NCBI GenBank assembly: GCA_020002185.1
Contig: CM034531.1
Location: forward strand, 81,859,360-81,923,359
DNA: 64,000 nt
Source of the DNA: Paraescarpia echinospica
Lineage: Eukaryota > Annelida > Polychaeta > Sabellida > Siboglinidae
Direction of reading: 5' to 3'
This document shows, piece by piece, positions 44,660 to 56,825 of this stretch. The notes under the pieces were generated by a model. It was not told the DNA's origin, made no database searches, and saw nothing but the letters and a program-made list of their open reading frames with translations. The stretch's first letter is position 1. The number at the start of each line of letters is the position of its first letter. The translations under genes were made by a program, and so were the position numbers.

Positions 44660-46634
44660 CGCACAGACATACACAATTGACATACAAAACAACTACCGAC
44701 GTACAACACACAAACAATGACCTACGACACACAAACGCCGATATACCACACAAACATTGACCTACAACATACAAACACTGAAATGCTACACAAAACACCC
44801 ACGAACAATGCAAAAACGCTGACCTACAAACACTAACCTACAACATACAAACACTAACTTTCAACACAAAAACACCGACCAACAACACGGAAACTGCTAA
44901 ACACCGACCTACAGCACAAAACACCCACCTACAACGCCAAAACACTAACTGACAAGACACATGCACCGACCTACAACACACAAACACCGACAAACAACAC
45001 GTAGACAGCGCTAAACACCGACCTACAACACTCAAACACTGACCTGCAACACGTAAACAGCATTAAACACCGACCTACAACACACAAACACTGACCTGCA
45101 ACACGTAAACAGAGCTAAACACCTACCTACAACACAAAACACTGACACACAACATACAAAAACTAATCTACAAAACACAGACAAAGACCTACAGCACAGA
45201 AACATCGAACAACAACATGTAAACTGTGCTAAACACCGACTTACAACCAACAAATACCGACCCACAATACAAAAACACCGACCTATCACACTTAAACAGT
45301 TTTAAGCATTTACCTTCATCACACAAACATTGTTGTACAACACGCAAATACCTACATACAATACACAAACATTGAACTACAGCACAAACATATTGACCTA
45401 CAACGTACAGCGCAAAAGACCGACCTACAGCTCACAAAAACTAACCTACAACAAACAAATACCGACCAACAACAAACAAACACAGACCAACAACAAACAA
45501 ACACCGACCAACAACACATAAACACCGATCAACAACATGTCAACAGTCCTAAACATACAATAAAAAACACTGACCTACAACTTACAAACACTAATCTACA
45601 ACATACAAACACCGACCTGCAACACACAAACACCGACCAGCAACACGCAAACAGCGCTAAACACCTATCTACAACACACATTCACTGACATACAACACAC
45701 CACACTGACCTACAACGCACAAACACTGACATTCAACACTCAAACACTGACCTACAACATGTAAACAGTTCTAAACACAGACCTAAAACATATAAGCACT
45801 GACCTACAGCGCACAACCACTAACAAACAACACGCACGCACGCACGCACACACGCACGCACGCACGCATGCACACACACACACTGACCTACCAACACTTA
45901 CCTACAACACACAAACACCTACCTACAACACACAAACACTGACCTACAACACACAAACACTGACCTTCAACACACAAACACCCACCTACAACACGTAAAC
46001 AACACTAAACACCGACCTACAACAAAGAAACACTGACCTACAACATGTAGAAAGTGCTAATCATTGACATACAAGTGATACAACACACAAACACCGACCT
46101 ATATCGTACAAACACCGACCTACAACACACAAACACCGACCTACAACACACAAACACTGACGTACAACACAAAAACACCGACCGTAACACAAAACCATCG
46201 ACCACAACACATAAAAAGTTTTAAACTCTTACTTACATCAAACAAACGTCGACGTACAACACATAAATACCTACATACAACACAACAGCACTGACCTACG
46301 ACACACAAACATTGACTTACAATACACAACTACCGACATACAACACGTAAACAATGGTAAACACCGACCTACAGCATACAAACACTGACCTACAACACAC
46401 AAACTCTGACCAACTACACACAAACACCGACCAACAACACGTAAACAGTGCTAAAGACCGACATACATCACACAACCATTGACCTACAATACGTAAAAAG
46501 TGCTAAACCTCGACCTTCAACACACAAATATTGACGTACAACACATAAATACCGACATGCAACACGTAAACAGTGCCAAACACCGACCTAAACACACAAA
46601 CACCGACCAACAACATACTAACACTGACCTGCAG
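44660..46634 (+). repeat. 21-bp minisatellite, left arm (CGACCTACAACACACAAACAC)
   Basis: About 90 imperfect units. The same unit occurs in reverse complement at 47841-49035. The C/A-rich plus strand gives artefactual open frames on both strands. It contains a (CGCA)n run near 45833-45880. Confidence 0.95.
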
Positions 46635-46790
46635 CGAATTTCAAGAACCAAACTTAGACCAACGAGTGTCACGAATCAAACTTATACAAATCTACCGGCT
46701 GAAACGCTAAAATGGAGGAGGAGGAGGAGGGGACATCAGCGAGTGTCATAAACCAAACTAGCGAGTTCCAGGAACCAAACTGTGGTACAT
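46635..46790 (+). repeat. 28-bp minisatellite, short left part
   Basis: Units of the form AGAACCAAACTTAGACCAAC, the reverse complement of the right-hand units. It includes a unique marker around 46680-46712 that reappears inverted at 47449-47486. Confidence 0.85.
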
Positions 46791-46929
46791 CAACATTACA
46801 TTTTCGCGAGATCAACCCCAACATTTTTTTCTATCTAATCGTAATTAGTTACTTTTGTTATTCGCAAGATTACATCATCATGTAAAGTTAGCCACTAGTG
46901 GCGCTACACCGGAAGTGTAGTTATACTGG

Positions 46930-47840
46930 AAGTTCGGTTCGTGCAATTTGTTGATCTAAGATTCGTTCAAGCATGTCGTTGGTCTAAGATTAGTTCATGG
47001 AACTCGCTGGTCTAAGTTTGGTTCGTGCACCTCGCAGGTCGAAGTTTGGTTTGTGACACCCTTTGGTCTAAGTTTGTTTCTTGAAATTCGCTGGTCTAAG
47101 TTTGGTTCGTGCAACTCGCTGGTCTAAGTTTGGTTCTTGCAATTCATTGGTTTAAGTTTGGTTCGTGTAACACGTTGGTTTAAGTTTGGTTCGTGCAACT
47201 CGTTGGTTTAAGTTTGGTTCGTGCATCTCGCCGGTGTAAGTGTTTTTAGTGCATCTCCATGATTTACGTTTGGTTCGTGAGTTTGTTTCATGGAACTCGC
47301 TGGTCTAAGTTTGGTTCGTGACACACGTTGGTCTAAATTTGGTTCTTGAAACTCGCTGGTCTAAGTTTGGTTCGTGCAACCTGCTTGTCTAAGTTTGGTT
47401 CATGCAAGTCGCTTGTCTAAGTTTGGTTCGTGCAACTAGCTGGTCTAAATTTTTCGTTTCAGCGCGGTAGATTTTTATAAGTTTAGTTCATGACACTCGT
47501 TGATCTAAGTTTGGTTCTTGAAACTCTGTGGTCTAAGTTTGGTTCGTGCAACTCGGTGGTCTTAGTTTGGTTCTTGGAATTAGCTGACATAAAGTTTAGT
47601 TCATGACATTCGTTGATCTAAGTTTGGTTCGTGCAAATCGTTGGTCTAAGTTTGGTTCGTGCAACTCGCTCGTCTAAGTTTGGTTTGTGACAGTCGTTGG
47701 TCTAAGTTTGGTTCTTGAAACTCGCTGGTCTAAGTTTGGTTCGTGTAACTCACTTGTCTAAGTTTGGTTCGTGCAACTCGTTGGTCTAAGTTTGTTTCGT
47801 TGAATTCGCTGATCTAAGTTTGGTTCTTGAAACTCGCTGC
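46930..47840 (+). repeat. 28-bp minisatellite, long right part (TAAGTTTGGTTCGTGCAACT...)
   Basis: About 32 units of 28 bp, mirrored relative to 46635-46790. Confidence 0.93.
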
Positions 47841-49035
47841 AGGTCAGTGTTTGTACGTTACAGGTCGTTGTTTGTGTGTTGTAGGTCAAAGTTTAGCACT
47901 GTTTATGTGTTGTAGGTCATTGTTTGTTTGTTGTAGGATGGTGTTTTTGTGTTGTAAGGTAGTGTTTGTATGCTGTAGGTCAGTGTTTTTATGTTGTATT
48001 TGGGTGTTTAGGTGTTGTATGTCAGTGGTTGTGTGTTGAAAGTCAGTGATTGTGTGTTGTAGGTCAGTGTTTGTGTGTTGGAGGTAGGTGTTTGTGTGTT
48101 GTAGGTTAGTGTTTGTAGGTCAGTGTTTGTGTTTTTTGTCAGTGGTTGTGCGCTGTAGGTCAATCCTTAAGTTTTTTGTATATGTGTTTAGCACTGGTTA
48201 CGTGTTGTAGGTCAATGTTTGTGTGTTGAATGTCAGTGTTTGTGCGTTGTAGGTCAGAATTTGTGTGTTGTATGTCGGTGTTTGTGTATTGTAAGTCAGT
48301 GTTTGTATGTCAGTGTTTGTGTGTTGTTTGACAGTGGTTGTGCGCTGTAGGTCAGTGCTTATGTGTTTTAGGTATGAGTTTAGCACTGTTTACGTGTTGT
48401 AGGTCAGTGTTTGTGTATTGAATGTCAGTGTTTGTGCGTTGTAGGTCAGAGTTTGTGTGTTGTATGTCGGTGTTTGTGTGTTATAGGTCAGTGTTTGTAT
48501 GTTGTAGGTCAATGTTTTTGCATTGTAGGTAGGTGCATGTGTGTTGTAGGTCGGAGTTTTGCACTGTTTACGTATTATTGGTCGATGTTTGTGTGTTGTA
48601 TGTTAGTGTTTGTGTGTTGTAGATCGGTGTTTGTGTGTTGTAGGTTAGTGTTTGTATGTCGTGTGTCAGTGTTTTTGTGTTGTTGGTCAGTGTTTGTATG
48701 TTGTAGGTCTGTGTCTGTGTGTAGTAGGTCAGTGTTTGTGTGTTGTAGGTCGGTGTATGTGTGCTGTAGGTTAATGTTTGTAGGTTGTAGGTCAGTGTTT
48801 TGGTATTGTATGTGGGTGTTTATGTGTTGTAGTTCAGTGTTTGTATGTTGTAGGTCGGTGTTTAGCACTATCCACGCGTTGTAGATCGGTGTTTGTGTGA
48901 TGTAGGTCAATGTTTGTTTGTTGTAGATAAATGTCTGTGTGTTGAAGTTCGGTGTTTATCACTGTTTCTGTGTTGCTGGTCGGTGTTTATTTGTTGTAGG
49001 TTAGTGTTTATGTGCTGTAGGTCAGTTTTGAACCA
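47841..49035 (-). repeat. 21-bp minisatellite, right arm (inverted)
   Basis: Units read GTGTTTGTGTGTTGTAGGTC, the reverse complement of the left arm. About 55 imperfect units. Confidence 0.94.
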
Positions 49036-49289
49036 ATCAAAACTGTATGCAAACACGTAATTTAAAAAAATAACTATTGTACCTACGCAGATATCCGCCA
49101 GTTTGACTGATTTTGCAGAGAAGTTCCGGTTTTATAATCATTGTAAGCTATACGCAAGTTTTAGAAATATATCGGGGTCTGTCAGCATGTGTAATGACCT
49201 ATTCCATGGCATGATTGACCTATTTCTTAACGTCTATGACCTATTTTTACATTTAAAATAAAAGGCACAAATTTAAGCACTACAGAAAT

Positions 49290-49580
49290 AATACCAAGGA
49301 TTTAACATTGGGTCTGGCTCCGATGCAATTCAAGGTGGACATTTTTCCCTATCTTTTAACATGGGTGGTTCTGGGTCCGATGGCTCAGATATCAGATTCA
49401 AATGTGTCCCTATCTTTTAACATGGTGGGTCTGGCTCCATTGCAAATCATGGTCCATATTTATATGCTATCTTTTAACATTGGGGGTCTGGCTCCATTCC
49501 TCCGCACAACAGAATTTGGACTGTTTTGGATGAATGAGGAAATTTGCACCCTGTCTTTTAACATGGGTTCCTCATAGAAA
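49290..49580 (+). repeat. Short tandem duplication, about 65-75 bp unit
   Basis: About four units sharing CTATCTTTTAACATGGG and GGTCTGGCTCC, just upstream of the NACHT exon. Confidence 0.75.
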
Positions 49581-49719
49581 ATCCAAACTCCCTCGTAAAG
49601 GACATACTATACTACTTGTGTGCATGTAAGCTTCAGGCATGTGTTTGCTTTAGTGTGATTTTAAAAACAAACAGGGATGTAATCCGATATTCCCATTAAT
49701 ATCGACTTTACTGGGGTAG

Positions 49720-51426
49720 TTTAAAACAAGTGAATGGTATTTTAGATGAGCTGCACGATTGGGGAGAACGTTTGAGACGTGTGCACAAGAGCAGAGTTGA
49801 AGACTACGTCATAAAGAAGGACACACAAGATGGCAGTTCAACAGACTTGCATGACATGTACGTTGACTTGAGAATTCACGACAAGAGTGAAAACTTCAAA
49901 CGACTAGAGAGGCGGACGCACCACGACCGACTTCAGCTCGAGAAAGACATCGATGCAAGCTGCCGCAAAGTTGATGTGAAGAACTTGTTCATGCCTGAAG
50001 TCGAAGGAAACCTTGAGCCGAGCCGCATTCTCGTGGTTGGCCAAGCGGGGATTGGCAAGACGATGCTGAGTTTGCATATCCTTGACCTGTGGGTCAATGA
50101 CAAGTTGCCAATTCACATCAACCATTTGTTCTATTTTGCATTGCGCGAATTGTCACACATCAAGAAATGTTCCCTGCGGAGACTCTTCTTGCGACAAGAT
50201 ATTGACGAACCAAGCACTGAGGCAGTCGATCAGTTCCTCGTGAATCTTCATGTCAATCCTTACAACACCCTCATTTTACTGGATGGGCTTGATGAATTTG
50301 ATTACAGGGACACAGAGGAAGAAGCCTTCAACGACAACACAGAAGTCCAGATGTCCAGACTAATATCATCCATTCTCAGTGGCAGCACGGTCAAAGAGGT
50401 GCGACTACTCGTGACATCGCGTCCAAGCGGTGTCCTCGACTACGAATCATTTGACAGGAGTGCTGAAATTTACGGATTTACTCGACCAAACATTTCTGAA
50501 TACATAAGAAAGTTCAGCAGAGAAGATGACAAACTGTGTGAATACACTGAAGACTATGTCAACAGAAATGTGAATATAACAAGTTTTTGTTATATTCCAC
50601 TTCAGTGCAATCTAGTCTGTCGATGTGCCAGGAACAGCTTCTATGGAAAGGGCAATGATGATTTGCCAGAGAGTCTCACAGAATTGTTTGTCGTTTCTGT
50701 CAAACAGTTTGCAGACGAGCGCCATCAACATCAGAAGCCACAAAGATGTGATGTGATTGCTGAGCTCAAGGAACCTCTACTTGGTCTTGCCAGATTGGCG
50801 AGGTACGGAATGGAGCAGACGCCGATTAAAGTGACATTTCTGATGGATGAAACTGGTGAACTTTCATCAGTGAAGGATGCCCTGCAGTGTGGCTTACTGA
50901 TTGAGTCCTTTGAGCCTGGTAGAGAGCTGGTGGACGACACAGACACGGTGTTCTACTTCATGCACTTGACTATGCAAGAGTTCTTGACGGCGGTGGCATT
51001 GGTTGGCGACAAGGAGCAGGTCGGGAGATTAGTGAAGGAGACCCCCCACAGACAGCTCGACTTGGTTCTCATGTTCGTGGCTGGGATCCTGGGCAACGGG
51101 AAGAACCACGTATTCCTGCGTGCGCTGGGACTGCAGTGGGATGCCAGAGTGGAAGACCTCCTCACATTGGTGGTAGAACGGGAGCGCGCAAGGGAAGACG
51201 CCGCTGTTGACCAAGACGAAGACCAGAAAGACTTCGCTCACAAGACCAGCGTACTCTTCCTTCTCATTCTTATCTTTGAGTCTCGGCGGCCCGAGCTCTG
51301 GCAAGTTGTGTCTGACTACGCCTTGACTTACGACAGGGAGCTGGATCTAACAAACCAACGTATCAGTCCGGTCGAATTTCAAGCAATGGTTTTCATCCTG
51401 CCAAAGTGTGACATCACCTCGCTGAA
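49720..51426 (+). CDS. NACHT-domain exon of an NLR-like immune receptor
   Basis: The exon is bounded by an acceptor (ctggggtag, ending 49719) and the donor gtaagt at 51427. A GTG at 49730 is in frame but is not a plausible start, so the exon continues an upstream one. Counting from 49730, a P-loop VVGQAGIGKT is at residues 102-111, a Walker B/DGLDE block (LILLDGLDEF) at 181-190, and a sensor-like LLVTSRP near 225-235. The NLR signature FYFMHLTMQEFLTA in the winged-helix region is near 405-420. The NACHT ATPase oligomerises STAND receptors. The exon ends ITSLN when joined to the next exon, beginning the LRR. Expected role is intracellular sensing in innate immunity, inferred from the family. 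The reading frame is uninterrupted for 569 codons. Confidence 0.92.
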
Positions 51427-51716
51427 GTAAGTGCAACCTGTAATAGTAATGCAGCTATCTGTGTTTCACATTGTAGCATATGGGAAGTGGAGAATCATGC
51501 TATAGTGCTGTATTGGTTTAATATGACAAGCACTATTTATACTTGTACATATTAGGCAGTACGTTGTTTCGTGTAAACCTGCATAGACTTCCATTTGTAA
51601 TAATACTCAACTTATGCAATTATAAATGAAAAGAACAATGAAAATGTAAGATTTATTCAGTTGGCTCGAGGCGTGTGTGTACAGGTTGTGACACGTGACA
51701 AGTATGTTTTTTGCAG

Positions 51717-51803
51717 CCTGTCTTTGAATGACCTCAGTGATGCTACACTTGCAGAATCCCTGAGCAAAGGGTTCTCATCGATACTGCCACTGAAGGAACT
51801 GCG
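51717..51803 (+). CDS. Leucine-rich-repeat exon of the NLR-like gene
   Basis: An 87-bp exon between ttttttgcag and gtgagt. It encodes LSLNDLSDATLAESLSKGF and ILPLKELR, an NLR-type LRR (LxLxxNxLxDxxxxxLxxxL). It is phase-compatible with the NACHT exon and symmetric, as usual for single-LRR exons. Further LRR exons were not found before the retroelements at 52 kb; they may lie beyond the window or have been lost. Confidence 0.85.
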
Positions 51804-52594
51804 GTGAGTTACTCTGTCTATCTCGGTCTCTTCACTTGTCTCTCCAGAGTAGCCCTTTCAAATTATTTTACAAGCCAGAGTTCTTTGTTCAAGAACCTGC
51901 AGTTGAGGTAAATTACGTTTGTTGTTGCTCTCAGCTAGGGGACTGGGTATACAGCTGAACACAGCTAGACTGTCACTGGTGTGGAGCGTGGCATACTTTG
52001 TGCAGTAACGACCCTCACTCTCTACATAGAGCAAGGCGAGGTTGTTCTAAGAAAGGCTGACTAACTCTGGTTGAATAATAATAATAATAATATTTTTATT
52101 TTGTTAAGCGTCACATCCAATGTTGTTCACAGAGCTTTACAACAATATACAAATGTATGTTAAAAATAATGCATTTGAATAAAAACAATAGTTGTTTTAT
52201 CATAGATAAAATGAACTAATAATAATAGTAATTAAGACAATAAATATAGTAGAAGTAGAAAAGGAATGTGGTATAAAATATCATAAAATAAAATAGTTAA
52301 GATCGTATTATTATTATTTTAATAAATAAACTAAATTAATGTAAACATCAATAAATTAGACTAAAATGTATATAAAAATAAATAAATAAATAGTAAATAA
52401 ATAAAAAATAAACGTTAAACATCAATCAGCTATGGTAAAACAGTGTTGGTAATCGTCCGAGTTACATATACGCGGCAGTGAACAGGTGAGTCTTCAACAC
52501 GGATTTGAATGATTCCAGTGATGTTTTGTTGGTAACACTTGACGGCAGAGCGTTCCACACTGTTGCCGGTGTGTGAGTAAATGTACAGTCTTCT

Positions 52595-54630
52595 TCTTCT
52601 TCTTCCAATACACGCCTAGCCTCAACATGCTGAGGATACAGGCGGTGCCATGGCATGGCAGGCGAACAGGACATTTTTGTTTTGTTTTTAGAGTGCAATA
52701 TATAAGAACACAAATTATCGTGTAAATAAACATAAATACGTGCAGAAGAACTTGTTAACGTCTAAAACATGGGGTACTGCAAAGTCTGGATGTTGCTTTT
52801 AAACGCATACAGGCTGTTTTGATTTACAATATATTGAGGGAGGGAATTCCAAAGTCGAATGGTACTGGGGAAAAAAGAATACAAGTGGTAGTTGCATCTG
52901 GAGTGAGGGATAAGGTAAGATAAGGAATGTTGTTTTCTAGTGACTATATTTACAGGAATAAGGTATTGGTTTGCTGGTATACCCACTAGGCCATTTGCTA
53001 TCTTGTACATCATACATAGTTTTGCATCAGTTCTTCTGTCTGATAAGGATCTCCATCCTAATGTCTGGAGCATGTCTGTTACACTGGAGGTATTGTGGTG
53101 GCGATATAAGACATATCGGGCTGCACGGCGTTGAATCATTTCTAGTTTGTTTATTTGTGTAAGGGTATATGGATCCCAGACAGTACAGCTGTTCTCCACG
53201 ATGGGTCTGACAAAGGTGAAGTAGGCCTGAGTTTTTATTTGAATTGACGGAACTTTGAGATTTCTGCGGAGGAAGCCTAGTGATCTATTTGCTTTTAGAC
53301 AAATGTTATTTATGTGGGCATTCCACCGGAGATCTGAGGTTATGGTTATACCAAGATATTTTACCTGTGAAACAGTTTCTAGTGTTTGACCGTGAAGCAT
53401 GTATTGATTGTTAATGACAGTTTTGTTTCTTGTTACAGGTATGACATGGCATTTTTGAAGATTGAATTCCATGTTCCAGGTTATGGCCCATTTTCCAAGT
53501 TTGTGAAGATCTTCCTGGAGCACAGCTGTATTTGTCTTAGGCTTAAGGGCTATATACATTATGGTGTCATCAGCAAAAAGTCTAACTGTAGATGTAATAT
53601 TGTCTGGGATGTCATTTATGTAAAAGAGGAATAGACAAGGGCCAAGTACAGAGCCTTGTGGTACTCCTGATGTTACGGGTACCTCAGAGGAGGCCTCGCC
53701 CTCTATTATGACTCTTTGAGTTCTGTCTGTTAAAAATGATCGAATCCAGGAATTTGTTTTGCCTTGGATGCCATAGTGATGGAGTTTGTAAATCAGTTTT
53801 TTATGGCTGACCTTATCAAATGCTTTAGAGAAGTCCATCACTATGACATCCGTTTGCATGCCAGACTGCATATGGGTAACTAAGTCATGTATGAACTGAA
53901 TAAGCTGTGTCTCACAAGATACTTGGGAGCGAAAGCCATGTTGAAGATGATAAAGAATGTTGTGTGAATGTGCATGTTTCATTATACTACTAACCAAGAC
54001 ATGTTCCATTAGTTTTGATGCTATGCATGTCAGGGAAATGGGCCTATAATTTGAAGCTATGTATTTTTGACCATTCTTGAAAATAGGTGAGACATTTGCT
54101 TTTAGCCAGTCTGTGGGGACTTCTCCTGTAGCATATGACTTCTGAAAGATTAAAGTTAGCGATGGTGCAATTTCAACAGCCAATTCTTTTAGAATTCTTG
54201 GGTTGATGTTGTCTGGTCCTTGTGCTTTATACGGTTTAAGATTTTGTAGGAGTTTTAGTACACCAGCTTCTGTAATTTCTATTTCTGGCATTTCTGGTAG
54301 TGTTGGATTGGGTAGTTTGGTTACTTGGGGAGATGGGTCATCTGTAAAGACTGATTGAAACTGCTGATTTAGTATCTCCGCTTTGGCTTTAGGGTTTGAG
54401 TGTAGGATTCCATTTTGTTTGAGAGGCGATATCGCTGTGTGGTTTGTACGGCAGTGTTTCATGTAAGTCCAGAATCTCTTAGCATAACCTTGTTTTTGTT
54501 GACTATCTTCAGTAGAGGTGACAATTTCATTTACATAGTTCCAGTAGGCAGTTCTCAGTTGTTGCTGTATAGTTTGTTTTAGATGTTTGTATTTTGGAGT
54601 GTGCTTGTGACATTTGTACATTCAGTCGCC
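52595..54630 (-). mobile_element. Inner LINE inserted in the L2/CR1-like LINE
   Basis: A 5'-truncated element with an intact RT ORF and a 3' UTR that ends in a (GAA)n tail around 52595-52612. Outer-element sequence resumes on both sides: TRSKAGD on one side and CTFTHTPATVWNALP on the other are adjacent in relatives. No endonuclease domain is present. Confidence 0.8.
52762..54621 (-). CDS. LINE reverse transcriptase, uninterrupted 619-residue ORF
   Basis: RT blocks are in order: KANVSPIFKNGQK, ASNYRPISLTCIASKLMEHV, LQHGFRSQVSCETQL, VIVMDFSKAFDKVSHKKL, TSGVPQGSVLGPCLFLFYIN, the catalytic VRLFADDTIMY, then VKYLGITITSDLRWNAHIN and CTVWDPY. The C-terminal tail is IRLWNSLPQYIV. It is open from the first methionine in the linker region to the stop at 52762. 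The N-terminal endonuclease is absent, so the start is where the truncated element begins rather than a native start. This is the least decayed coding sequence among the retroelements here, implying a young insertion. Confidence 0.92.
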   Translation of the reverse strand: MYKCHKHTPKYKHLKQTIQQQLRTAYWNYVNEIVTSTEDSQQKQGYAKRFWTYMKHCRTNHTAISPLKQNGILHSNPKAKAEILNQQFQSVFTDDPSPQVTKLPNPTLPEMPEIEITEAGVLKLLQNLKPYKAQGPDNINPRILKELAVEIAPSLTLIFQKSYATGEVPTDWLKANVSPIFKNGQKYIASNYRPISLTCIASKLMEHVLVSSIMKHAHSHNILYHLQHGFRSQVSCETQLIQFIHDLVTHMQSGMQTDVIVMDFSKAFDKVSHKKLIYKLHHYGIQGKTNSWIRSFLTDRTQRVIIEGEASSEVPVTSGVPQGSVLGPCLFLFYINDIPDNITSTVRLFADDTIMYIALKPKTNTAVLQEDLHKLGKWAITWNMEFNLQKCHVIPVTRNKTVINNQYMLHGQTLETVSQVKYLGITITSDLRWNAHINNICLKANRSLGFLRRNLKVPSIQIKTQAYFTFVRPIVENSCTVWDPYTLTQINKLEMIQRRAARYVLYRHHNTSSVTDMLQTLGWRSLSDRRTDAKLCMMYKIANGLVGIPANQYLIPVNIVTRKQHSLSYLIPHSRCNYHLYSFFPSTIRLWNSLPQYIVNQNSLYAFKSNIQTLQYPMF

Positions 54631-56589
54631 GGCTTTGCTGCGAGTTCTCGGGACAACTAGAGCGTGGGAGTCAGCAGACCGAAGACGTCTGGCTGGCATG
54701 TAGACACGCACGAGTTTCTGCATGTAGATAGGTCTTCGTGCAGCGCCTTGTACATAAGCACAGCGATCTTGAATGTAATGCGCTGTTGAATAGGTAGCCA
54801 GTGCAGTTCGCGAAGAATAGGGGTCGCACTTTCACAACGAGCCTGTCGAGTGATAAGGCGAGCTGCGGCATTCTGGAGTCGCTGCAATCGACCGATGCTA
54901 TTGGTTGAGGTACCGAACAGTAGAGAGTTGCAGTAGTCCAAACGGGATGTAATCATGGCATTGACTACCCGTTCCGCTGTCGGTTGAGTGAGGTAACGGT
55001 GAATCAACCTGATGTTGTGCAGGTGCATCGAGCAAGTGCTGATAGTGCGTGACACTTGCACAGTCACATCCAGGTGTCTATCAAGGTGAATACCGGGATT
55101 TCTAACATGATCAGTTGCACTGATTGCATCAGTCCCGACGCGCACACGGAGCCCACTTACACTTAGCAGATGCAGATTTGGGGACAACCGGTAAAAGTTC
55201 TGTTTTGGTGTCATTCATGAGCAGATAATTCCAAGTCATCCACTCCTTCACGTCATCAATACATCGCTCGATAGGGCGCACGGCGGTCACCAGAGAAGAT
55301 GCATCCAGGTCGAAGTGACAGAAAATTTGTAGATCATCGGCGTAGTGATGATAATATATGTTAAGTCGTGTTAGCGAATGATATCACCGATCGGCTGCCC
55401 ATATAGTGACAATAATCGTGGTCCTAACACTGGCCCTTGCAGTACTCTCGTTAACAAAGTCGTCTCGCTGGATAACATTTGGTCGATGACGACACTCTGC
55501 TTGCGATTACTTAGGTAAGATTCCAGCCAATGGAAAACCACTCCGATGATGCCGTAGCGTCGTTGCAGGCGATCCAGTAGTATTGCGTGATCTACAGTGT
55601 CAAATGCGCCGCTTAGATCGATGAGTACGACGATTGTACCTTGTCTGCGGTCTAGCGCGGTCCTGATCTCGTTGACTTCCCACAGTAGGGCTGTCTCGGT
55701 CGAGTGGTTTCGCTTGTATGCGGACTGAAATGTATCCGTAAGTGATTCATTGGCTTCTTCCAAACACGCATTTGTTAAATTATGTCGGCAACAATGATCG
55801 CAAGTGCGTCAGTGTTCTGTTTTACATGATCGGATGGTAACGGATCAAGTGCGCAACACGTACACATTCTAGCGATGATAGCCGTAATTTATCTTGTTGT
55901 AGGTGTAAATGTGTCAATTAGTGTGACAAAGCGACGTGTTTCACGCGGCGGTGTGATGCAATGTCTGGCAGCATGCAAGCAGAGTCAAATTTCAGCTACC
56001 TTGTTGTTGAAATAGTCCGAAAATGAATTGCAACAGGCAACGACGGAGTCATATTCGGGATACGAACTTCCCACTCAGCGATTTCACGATGTTGAACATG
56101 TTTTTGTTGTCAGCGTTCAGAGGTTTATCTTGATAGTAGTTCGTTTTCAAGAGGGCAATGAGCTTGTTGCATTCATCGCGTGCATCAACGTACATTTGTC
56201 GATGAATCTCAAGCTTTGTGTGTATCCACAACGACTCGTTCTTTCGCCGTTGTCTCCTCGCGTCATTGATGTTACTGTTGTACCACGGGTTTGGTGTCTT
56301 ACCCCGCATGGCAGTCCGTCGCTCTGGTGCTTGTTTGTTAACACATGTTCTTAGTGAAGAATTGTAGCCAGTGACCAGTTTCTCTGCGCTGGATGTTGAC
56401 ACCATGGCTGATAGTAACTCACAAGTTGATCGAATGACATTGTTGAAAGACTCGGCATCAAACGAGCGGTAATTGCGTTTTACTATATGTGTCGATGTCT
56501 TAGCTGGCCTTTGGATGAGACACATAATGACAACATATACAGGCTAGTCAGCTAATACACCAAATGCTGGAAACAAACAGGGTCTTTAA

Positions 56590-56825
56590 CAAATTGATCA
56601 GATAAGATCACACACTACAATGGATAAAGTAATTTCTATCAAACCGACCCAGTTTGTGTCAGTAAATGGTTCCCATTCAGCTCCTGCAAATGTCATCTCC
56701 GGTGTACCCCAATTAAGGCTCAGTCCTTGGCTCTGCCCTTTTCTTACTGTACATACATGACATCACCAATTCAATCAACTAAAATATCAGACTCTTTGCT
56801 GATGATTCGACATACGGCAAAACAT
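56590..56825 (+). pseudogene. LINE RT fragment (left half of a split element)
   Basis: The plus strand reads TQFVSVNGSHSAPANVISG, VPQ, and RLFADDSTYGKT over frameshifts, ending with AAACAT at 56820-56825. The reading resumes in frame at 62227-62390 after the inserted LINE. Confidence 0.65.

Larger units (their letters stand above)
52085..56525 (-). mobile_element. L2/CR1-like LINE, decayed and split by a second LINE
   Basis: Reading the minus strand: linker (56049-56525, with PWYNSNINDARRQRRKNE), RT start (55371-55763, AYKRNHSTETALL, VLIDLSGAFDTVDHAILLD, VLQGPVLGPRLL), catalytic YADD block near 55340-55355, RT end (54657-55214, RLDYCNSLLFGTS, LRELHWLPIQQRITFK) and C-terminus (52462-52600, VWNALPSSVTNKTSLESFK). 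The last two pieces are separated by the inner LINE. The 3' end has an (ATT)n tail at 52085-52100. Several frameshifts show decay. Confidence 0.85.

Noticed and set aside
44580..48910. Many cysteine/valine- or threonine/asparagine-rich open frames
   Set aside because: They are artefacts of the 21-bp minisatellite and its inverted copy.
44660..49035. CRISPR-like array
   Set aside because: The units are contiguous degenerate tandem repeats without unique spacers, in a eukaryotic context.
50731..51304. Minus-strand open frames opposite the NACHT exon
   Set aside because: They are antisense shadows of a clearly conserved plus-strand domain.
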